In this document: positions 31,424-36,163 of the stretch, piece after piece | Position numbering within the stretch: position 1 is the stretch's first letter | How the letters are laid out: each line of letters starts with the position of its first letter | DNA from: Clostridiales bacterium | GTDB lineage: Bacteria > Bacillota > Clostridia > Peptostreptococcales > Anaerovoracaceae | Direction of reading: 5' to 3' | Assembly (NCBI GenBank): GCA_015058215.1 | Contig: SVCU01000015.1 | Coordinates: 1 to 36,163 of the forward strand | DNA: 36,163 bases | Notes under the pieces: model-generated | The model's database searches: none | Seen by the model: only the letters and a program-made list of their open reading frames with translations | Told to the model about the DNA's origin: nothing | Program-made: the position numbers and the translations under genes

Positions 31424-32221
31424 ATGGAACGAGGAAGACAGCTGCTGGGCATTGCCTTTCTGGCGCTGGCCCTTTGCGGCCTCATCGCCTGGGAGAGCTG
31501 GGGCAGAGGTTATTTTCTGACGGAGGAGGTACTGCTGGCCAGGGAGCCCATCGAGGCTGGGACTGCACTGTCTGCGGCCCTGTTTTCCGCCGGCAAGGTA
31601 GAAAAAGACAGTCTGGCAGAAGGAGCCCTCACACCGGAACAGCTTGCTTTGCTGCAGGGGAAGGTGACGAATTCGCAGATCCCGCAGAACGGTCAGATCA
31701 CAGTGTCTCAGCTTCGGGAACAGGATTTTTATCTGGGGAAGGGGGAATCCATTTTCGTGCTGAAAGGAGAATGGATCTCTCTGCGCAGCAGTTCTCTGCG
31801 GCGCGGCGACTGGATCGATGTGTATGCCCTGCAGGAAGGGGCAGAGCGCGGTGCGGAAATGCCTGAAGAAGCCTCCGGCGGCAGTGAGGCGGGGGGCGAA
31901 AGCGGGAGTCGGGATGCCTTTCCCGGTACATACCTGGGGACCTACCGGGTGGCCTTTGTGAAAGACAGCAACGAAGTGGAAGTGGTGAATGCGGCCGGCG
32001 GTGAACGGGCGGAAGCCCTGCAGCGGACGGACAGCACCGCAAAGATCGGCTCCGTGGAAATCATTGCCGGTACGGAAGATTACGGCACTCTGTTACGCGG
32101 TCTTTCGGAAGCGCTGAAACGAAATGCGGAAGAAGCAAAGAGCGGAAAGAGCGCAGGAAATGCGGCCGGGACAGAAGGCGGTGCCTGCCTGCTTCTGGTG
32201 CAGAGGGAGGCAGTGCGATGA
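31424..32221 (+). CDS. cpaB: Flp pilus assembly protein, CpaB/RcpC-like (SAF domain)
   Basis: The 265-residue protein starts with one membrane-spanning segment (residues about 7-23) followed by a SAF-like domain (about 33-100: VLLAREPIEAGTAL) and a second extracytoplasmic beta-rich part with a low-complexity linker rich in Gly, Glu and Ser around residue 150. This fits CpaB/RcpC, a periplasmic or cell-wall-side component of the Tad machine. It is divergent in sequence, so the call rests on the SAF pattern plus position. GAAGGGGAG precedes the ATG. Its TGA overlaps the next ATG as ATGA. Confidence 0.75.
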   Translation: MERGRQLLGIAFLALALCGLIAWESWGRGYFLTEEVLLAREPIEAGTALSAALFSAGKVEKDSLAEGALTPEQLALLQGKVTNSQIPQNGQITVSQLREQDFYLGKGESIFVLKGEWISLRSSSLRRGDWIDVYALQEGAERGAEMPEEASGGSEAGGESGSRDAFPGTYLGTYRVAFVKDSNEVEVVNAAGGERAEALQRTDSTAKIGSVEIIAGTEDYGTLLRGLSEALKRNAEEAKSGKSAGNAAGTEGGACLLLVQREAVR

Positions 32222-32994
32222 GCAGCTACCTGGAACGGGAAACCCGCGGGAAGGAAGGCGGCTGCGCCGTACTGTTCTGCGGCTGCGACCGCAAAACGGG
32301 AACCACCATGGTCAGTTTGTCGGCAGCCTGCATCCTGGGGAAAGAAAAGAAAGAACCGGTGCTCTGGATCGGCTGCAGCGGGGAAGAAAGCCTGCTGTAT
32401 CTGGAAGGCCCCGTTCCTTCGCTGGAGCAGCATCGGACGGAGCTGGAGAACCGGATGCTGACCGCCGATGAACTGGAAGCGCTTTGCGTGAAAAGGGAAG
32501 GCAGCAGCATTCTGAACGGACTGTTCTGGCCCCGCTGCTGGCAGGGGGAAGGAGAAGAAGGGCAACGTACGGCACAGGCATTGGTGTTTGCCCTGCAGCT
32601 GGCCAAAGAACGGTTCCGCTGGATCCTTCTGGATGGAGGAGCCTTCCCGCTGAACCGGGCAATAGAGCCGCTGGCAGAGGCAGCAGACCTTCGGTTCCTG
32701 GTGCTGACACAGCTGGAATCAGCCATCTGCACTGCGGAAGGAATCCTGAAGCCGGAGGCTGCCGGCTGGCACCCTGTGGTGAACCGGTACTTCAGAGAAG
32801 ACCCGCACGATCTGTTTTACCTGGAAAAGCGGCTGGGCTGCAGTGCGATCCCCGTGGAAGCATCTCTGTATGGCCGCCGGGCGGAATGGGAACACAAAAC
32901 GCTGCTGGAGACCGGCGGCCGCGCCTGTCGGCGCAGCCTGTCCGCCCTTGCGGATGCGATCCGAAAGGAGGGAAATTTCTGTGGAAGCCTTTAA
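32218..32994 (+). CDS. TadZ/CpaE-like ParA-family protein with degenerate P-loop
   Basis: The 258-residue protein has the position and size of TadZ/CpaE, the polar localisation factor of Tad pili. Its deviant P-loop region (CDRKTGTTMVSLSAACIL, residues about 23-40) lacks a canonical KGGxGKT. A switch-like FRWILLDGG follows at about residue 138. It probably does not hydrolyse ATP in the usual ParA manner. It overlaps cpaB by 4 nt, and tadA starts with a GTG inside its last codons, so coupling is tight. Confidence 0.7.
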   Translation: MSSYLERETRGKEGGCAVLFCGCDRKTGTTMVSLSAACILGKEKKEPVLWIGCSGEESLLYLEGPVPSLEQHRTELENRMLTADELEALCVKREGSSILNGLFWPRCWQGEGEEGQRTAQALVFALQLAKERFRWILLDGGAFPLNRAIEPLAEAADLRFLVLTQLESAICTAEGILKPEAAGWHPVVNRYFREDPHDLFYLEKRLGCSAIPVEASLYGRRAEWEHKTLLETGGRACRRSLSALADAIRKEGNFCGSL

Positions 32995-34396
32995 AGCCTT
33001 GTGCAGCCGCGTTGCCAAAGATTTCATGACCGAATGGAACGAAGAGCGTACCGATTACAAAAACATCCTGGAGGTACAGAAGCGGGCCATCATCGGCTAC
33101 CGGAAGGAAGTTGCGTATTTCAAAGAAAAGATCCGCCGTCTGGTGCAGCGATACGGTGCGGAGGGTACCTTTTATCCTACCTGGTACACCTCGCTGGAAG
33201 ATGGGATCTATCACGAAAATTGGGGCCTTGCCGGTGCTGCCGAATGGTTTACGGCACCCTATGCGGACAGCAGCTCCGCAAAGATCATCGGAGACCGCAT
33301 CTACTTTTTGGAGCAAGGTCGTATGCGGCTCATGCCGCAGACCATGGACAGCAGCCGGAGAGAGCAGCTGGTGCGTGCCTTTCTGCTGCTTTCCCCGGGG
33401 GAGCGGATGGATAAAGAATTTCACGAACTGTACCTGCTGGACGGCACCCGTATCACCGTATTTCGCGGCGACATGGTAAAAGGGGAACAGGATGTGATCA
33501 TTTTTCGCCGCTACACTGTCCCCAATTATACCTTTGAAGAACAGGCGGACCGGGGCACCATTCCCCGGGAAGCCATTCCACTGTTCCAAACCATGGTGGA
33601 GGCCGGGTTCAACGTGGTCTTTACAGGGCCGGTCCGTTCGGCCAAAACCACATTCCTCTCCACCTGGCAGCGATACGAGGACCCCTGTCTGGAGGGGGTC
33701 ATGGTGGAAACGGATCCGGAGATCCCGCTGCATAAGTTGATGCCCGGGGCACCGCTGGTGCAGATCCTGGCAGACGGTGAGCGGCTGGATGGGATCTCCA
33801 AAAACCTGCTGCGCAGCGACGCAGACTATCTGATCCTGGCGGAAGCCAGGGACGGCATCGCCCTGGAAACCGGGATCCGCATGGCGGGGAAGGGGACCCG
33901 GCGGATGAAAATGACCTTTCATCTGCGGGATCCGCAGGAATTTCCCTACGATGCGGCCTGGGAAATCGTAAAAACCAGGGGTGGTACTTTGGGGGAAACT
34001 GCCCGGAAAGTGGCGGGCAGCTTTGACTATATCTTTCACTTCGCGCAGAGACCGGACCTGCAGCAAAAGAAGCTGCGGGGGATCTACCAGGTGTCCCTGC
34101 GGCGGGAATCGGGAGAGATCCGGGTAGATCCCCTCTGCCTGTACGACTTCGCGGAAGATCGCTGGCGTTTCCGGTATCTCTTTGACCCCGAAAAGCAGGC
34201 CATCGCCCGGGAAGGGGCTCCCGGAAGTGAAAGAAAAATGGAAGAACTGCTCCGTGCGCTTGCACGGCAGTTCCCCATGAAGGATCCGGAGAAAGGAGGC
34301 ACTTATGGACGGACAGAAGATCTCCCTGGCAGCGGAAGCCTTGTTTCGGCTGCTGTTCCTTTGCGGAGCCGGGCTGATCCTCTCAGAACCTCTTAG
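32981..34396 (+). CDS. tadA: Flp pilus assembly ATPase TadA/CpaF family
   Basis: The 471-residue protein is a secretion ATPase that powers pilus assembly. The N-terminal domain runs to about residue 190. The ATPase core has FTGPVRSAKTTF (Lys222), an unusual Walker A with Ala before the Lys, then LILAEARDG as Walker B and MTFHLRDPQEFP in place of the usual His box. Related clostridial CpaF-like proteins share the latter pattern. The start is GTG at 32981 with AAAGGAGG 8 nt upstream; an earlier start at 32843 would lie within tadZ. The last 92 nt overlap tadB, an unusually long overlap. Confidence 0.9.
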   Translation: MEAFKALCSRVAKDFMTEWNEERTDYKNILEVQKRAIIGYRKEVAYFKEKIRRLVQRYGAEGTFYPTWYTSLEDGIYHENWGLAGAAEWFTAPYADSSSAKIIGDRIYFLEQGRMRLMPQTMDSSRREQLVRAFLLLSPGERMDKEFHELYLLDGTRITVFRGDMVKGEQDVIIFRRYTVPNYTFEEQADRGTIPREAIPLFQTMVEAGFNVVFTGPVRSAKTTFLSTWQRYEDPCLEGVMVETDPEIPLHKLMPGAPLVQILADGERLDGISKNLLRSDADYLILAEARDGIALETGIRMAGKGTRRMKMTFHLRDPQEFPYDAAWEIVKTRGGTLGETARKVAGSFDYIFHFAQRPDLQQKKLRGIYQVSLRRESGEIRVDPLCLYDFAEDRWRFRYLFDPEKQAIAREGAPGSERKMEELLRALARQFPMKDPEKGGTYGRTEDLPGSGSLVSAAVPLRSRADPLRTS

Positions 34397-35252
34397 GAAC
34401 CTGGCTGCCCGTGTGCAGATGCATAACCGGCTGCGGGCCAGAAAGAGGCTGCAGGAGGGAAAGAACGGGATCCTTCGCCACCTGGATCAGGGGCTATTGA
34501 TGGCCTTTGGGAAACCGGTGGGGGCGGGAGCCTTCCTGTTCTTTGACAGTGCCTTGTTTCTTGCGGTTCTGCTGACTGCCAGCAGGTCCTTTTCGCCGGG
34601 CGGCACCCTGTGTGCGGCGGTCCTGTCTGCGGCCATCCCCTGGCTTCTGTACGTGATGCGGCTGGAAGAAAGCCGCAGAAAAGGCAGCCGGGAGGGGGTC
34701 ACCCTTGTGACGGAGCTTCTGCGCCGCTACCGGATTTCCGGTGGGAATATTTTTGCGGCCCTGGAGGAAACGGTGGGAGGCGTAAGAGAACTGAAGGTGA
34801 CGGGGAAACTGCTGTACCGGCTGCTTTTAAGCCTGCGGCAGGCACCGGGACGGGCGGCTGTCGGGAGGGCGGCGGAGGATCTGGCCTACGGTCTGGGGAC
34901 CAACTGGGGCAGGATGCTTTCCTACAATCTGGCGGCGGCTGCGTCCGACGGGCGGGACATCACCACGGCCCTGGAGGATCTTCTGATCCAGCTGCGGGAC
35001 GCGGAAAGCCTGGCGGAAGAGCGAAAGCGGCTCAACGGAGAAGCGATGCGGATGACAGGACTTCTGATCCCTGTGCTGTATCCGGTGACCATCGTTCTTC
35101 TTGTGGGCTACCTGGGGATCCCTTTGGGAACGGTGCTGCAGAATCAGTTTTACACCCCAGGCGGTTTGCTTCTGTTCCTTCTGATCCTGTTTCTCTGGGC
35201 AGCAAACGGCGCATTGCTTTCCCTGTTTGCTGCAAAACGCTTTGATTTCTAA
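34305..35252 (+). CDS. tadB: Type II secretion F domain protein, TadB-like
   Basis: The 315-residue protein has a membrane segment at the N-terminus, a second near residue 80-115, a cytosolic four-helix F domain (about 130-255; LVTELLRRYRISGGNIFAAL) and two C-terminal membrane segments. TadB forms the inner-membrane platform with TadC. AAAGGAGG precedes the ATG at 34305. It overlaps tadA by 92 nt and is followed 13 nt later by tadC. Confidence 0.82.
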   Translation: MDGQKISLAAEALFRLLFLCGAGLILSEPLRNLAARVQMHNRLRARKRLQEGKNGILRHLDQGLLMAFGKPVGAGAFLFFDSALFLAVLLTASRSFSPGGTLCAAVLSAAIPWLLYVMRLEESRRKGSREGVTLVTELLRRYRISGGNIFAALEETVGGVRELKVTGKLLYRLLLSLRQAPGRAAVGRAAEDLAYGLGTNWGRMLSYNLAAAASDGRDITTALEDLLIQLRDAESLAEERKRLNGEAMRMTGLLIPVLYPVTIVLLVGYLGIPLGTVLQNQFYTPGGLLLFLLILFLWAANGALLSLFAAKRFDF

Positions 35253-35265
35253 GGAGGAAAAGAGA

Positions 35266-35955
35266 ATGACCTGGTGGGTGTACGGCGGATGCATGGTACT
35301 GGCTTCCTGCGGCGTGCTGCTTCTGCAGCGGCCCGGCGAATGGTATCTGCAAAAGCTGCGGGAACAAACGAGCCGGCTTCAAAAGCGCATCGCGCAGCAA
35401 AAGGGGATCCCCTTTCGGGAAGCCGTTGCTCTGCCGAAACCGCTGCAGCGTTTCTGGAACAAGGCGGATCCCTTTGCGGGACGCCGGCAGGAGAAACGGG
35501 ATCTGGAACTGGCGGAAGTTATCGCCTTCCTGCGGAATCTGACCGCTTCCGGGCGGGAGCATCTTCCCGGTCTGGACAGTCTTTTGGAGGAGCTGGCCGG
35601 AAGGGGAGGCGTGCTGGCCCCCGGATTCGCAGCCATGCTGCAGCTTGTGCGGCAAAACCAGATGGGAGAAGCGCTGGAAGCCTTCGCCCTCCATGCGGGG
35701 GAGAAGGAAGGAAAGGATCTGGGGCGGCTCCTTCTGGAATGGGACAGAATTGGCCCCGAAGAGCTTTCGGAAACCCTGCTGTCCTATCAGAAACACCTGA
35801 AAGAAGTGCGGTTCACCCTGCAGAAAAAGAGGGACGAGCTGCTCAGCGACCTGCTGTATCTGCCGGTGGTCTGCAACGTGCTTCTGGTGTTCTTTAATTT
35901 CGTGTACGTCGGGTGTTTTTTGGAGCAGAAAGAACTGATGGATCTGTTCCTATAA
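35266..35955 (+). CDS. tadC: TadC-like pilus platform protein
   Basis: The 229-residue protein has an N-terminal membrane helix, a cytosolic helical part (LELAEVIAFLRNLTASG) resembling the F-domain fold, and a C-terminal membrane segment (YLPVVCNVLLVFFNFVYVGCF). It fits the second platform protein of Tad systems, though shorter and divergent. AAGGAGG at 35251-35257 precedes the ATG at 35266; the frame extends to 35227 only within tadB. Confidence 0.7.
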   Translation: MTWWVYGGCMVLASCGVLLLQRPGEWYLQKLREQTSRLQKRIAQQKGIPFREAVALPKPLQRFWNKADPFAGRRQEKRDLELAEVIAFLRNLTASGREHLPGLDSLLEELAGRGGVLAPGFAAMLQLVRQNQMGEALEAFALHAGEKEGKDLGRLLLEWDRIGPEELSETLLSYQKHLKEVRFTLQKKRDELLSDLLYLPVVCNVLLVFFNFVYVGCFLEQKELMDLFL

Positions 35956-35979
35956 ACAGCCCGGCAGAATCAAAAGGAG

Positions 35980-36010
35980 GGCGGCGCCAAATTTACGATC
36001 CGGCGCCGCC
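35980..36010 (+). other. GC hairpin between tadC and the next gene
   Basis: A perfect 9-bp GGCGGCGCC/GGCGCCGCC stem with a 13-nt loop lies 12 nt upstream of an AAAAAGGAGG ribosome site. There is no U-tract, so it is more likely an RNA stabiliser or processing site than a terminator. Confidence 0.55.
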
Positions 36011-36032
36011 GCAAAAAGGAGGTTAACAAATC

Positions 36033-36074
36033 ATGAAAAGCTATATAAGGCTATATAATCTTTTATGGCCATAA
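36033..36074 (+). pseudogene. Start of a probable Flp-type pilin gene, broken after 13 codons
   Basis: A strong ribosome site (AAAAAGGAGG) precedes ATG at 36033, giving MKSYIRLYNLLWP and then a stop. In clostridial tad loci a small pilin-like gene usually follows tadC, and the opening is compatible with that. The frame ends where base composition turns AT-rich, so the gene may be cut by an insertion or by a bad join at the contig end. Confidence 0.35.
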
Positions 36075-36163
36075 AAAGCAAGTTAATTATGCCTGGAACC
36101 ATTGGAATTTCAACAACTATTGTTTTTTACCCAAAAGACTATGCTGCGTTAAACAAAATCATT
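36065..36163 (+). CDS. Unrecognised partial reading frame at the right edge
   Basis: A frame beginning MAIKSKLIMPGTIG stays open for 33 codons to the window edge. It has no clear ribosome site and is much more AT-rich than any other gene here. I do not recognise it. It starts within a perfect 16-bp palindrome (36061-36076). It could be the edge of a mobile element or foreign sequence joined to the contig. Confidence 0.25.
   Translation, partial: MAIKSKLIMPGTIGISTTIVFYPKDYAALNKII

Overview
The window is about 36 kb of fairly GC-rich bacterial DNA that looks like one draft or metagenomic contig. The gene content points to Bacillota, probably a spore-forming member of Clostridia. The evidence is spoVS and spoIIM homologues, an rplS-rbgA-rnhB block, AGGAGG-type ribosome binding sites, sigma-A-like promoters, two TPP riboswitches with intrinsic terminators, a YtrA-type GntR regulator, KtrAB, and a clostridial-style Tad/Flp pilus locus. 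I cannot name a genus. Both ends look damaged. The first 25 bases are a perfect reverse complement of positions 61-85, and the last ~100 bases turn abruptly AT-rich.

Left part (1-7691). A 5'-truncated proA is followed by two consecutive TPP riboswitches, each with its own terminator. They control a thiamine operon: thiS-thiF-thiG-thiH-tenI-thiE-thiD-cytX. It encodes thiazole synthesis (anaerobic ThiH route), pyrimidine phosphorylation, coupling and a pyrimidine importer. No thiC is present, which suggests HMP salvage. A convergent Gfo/Idh/MocA oxidoreductase overlaps the end of cytX.

Middle part (8692-28480). A GNAT acetyltransferase-ktrB-ktrA unit faces a two-gene heterodimeric ABC exporter across a bidirectional terminator. 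The gap between the exporter and spoVS holds a probable small RNA gene on the minus strand, with two hairpins that carry C-rich loops. Then come spoVS, a CTP-dependent lipid-kinase-like membrane protein with a small CDF-like membrane protein, proB-proC, spoIIM (minus), a Xer-type recombinase that has lost three catalytic residues, rplS, rbgA, rnhB, valS, folC and a YegS-type lipid kinase. Several gene ends carry degenerate ~20-bp repeats or compact hairpin arrays.

Right part (28535-36163). A minus-strand operon (YtrA-like GntR regulator, DUF1648/DUF5808-type membrane protein, alpha/beta hydrolase) diverges from a tad operon (cpaB-like, tadZ-like, tadA, tadB, tadC, and the probable start of a pilin). 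The 227-bp divergent region holds a perfect inverted repeat over the GntR promoter, three TGNCGAA (Spo0A-box) motifs spaced exactly 10 bp apart, and two related 15-bp palindromes around the tad promoter.

The most noteworthy items are the C-rich-loop sRNA candidate, the phased Spo0A-box triplet at the pilus locus, the active-site-degenerate Xer protein, the tandem TPP switches, and the six-unit 19-20-bp array directly after the proC stop.
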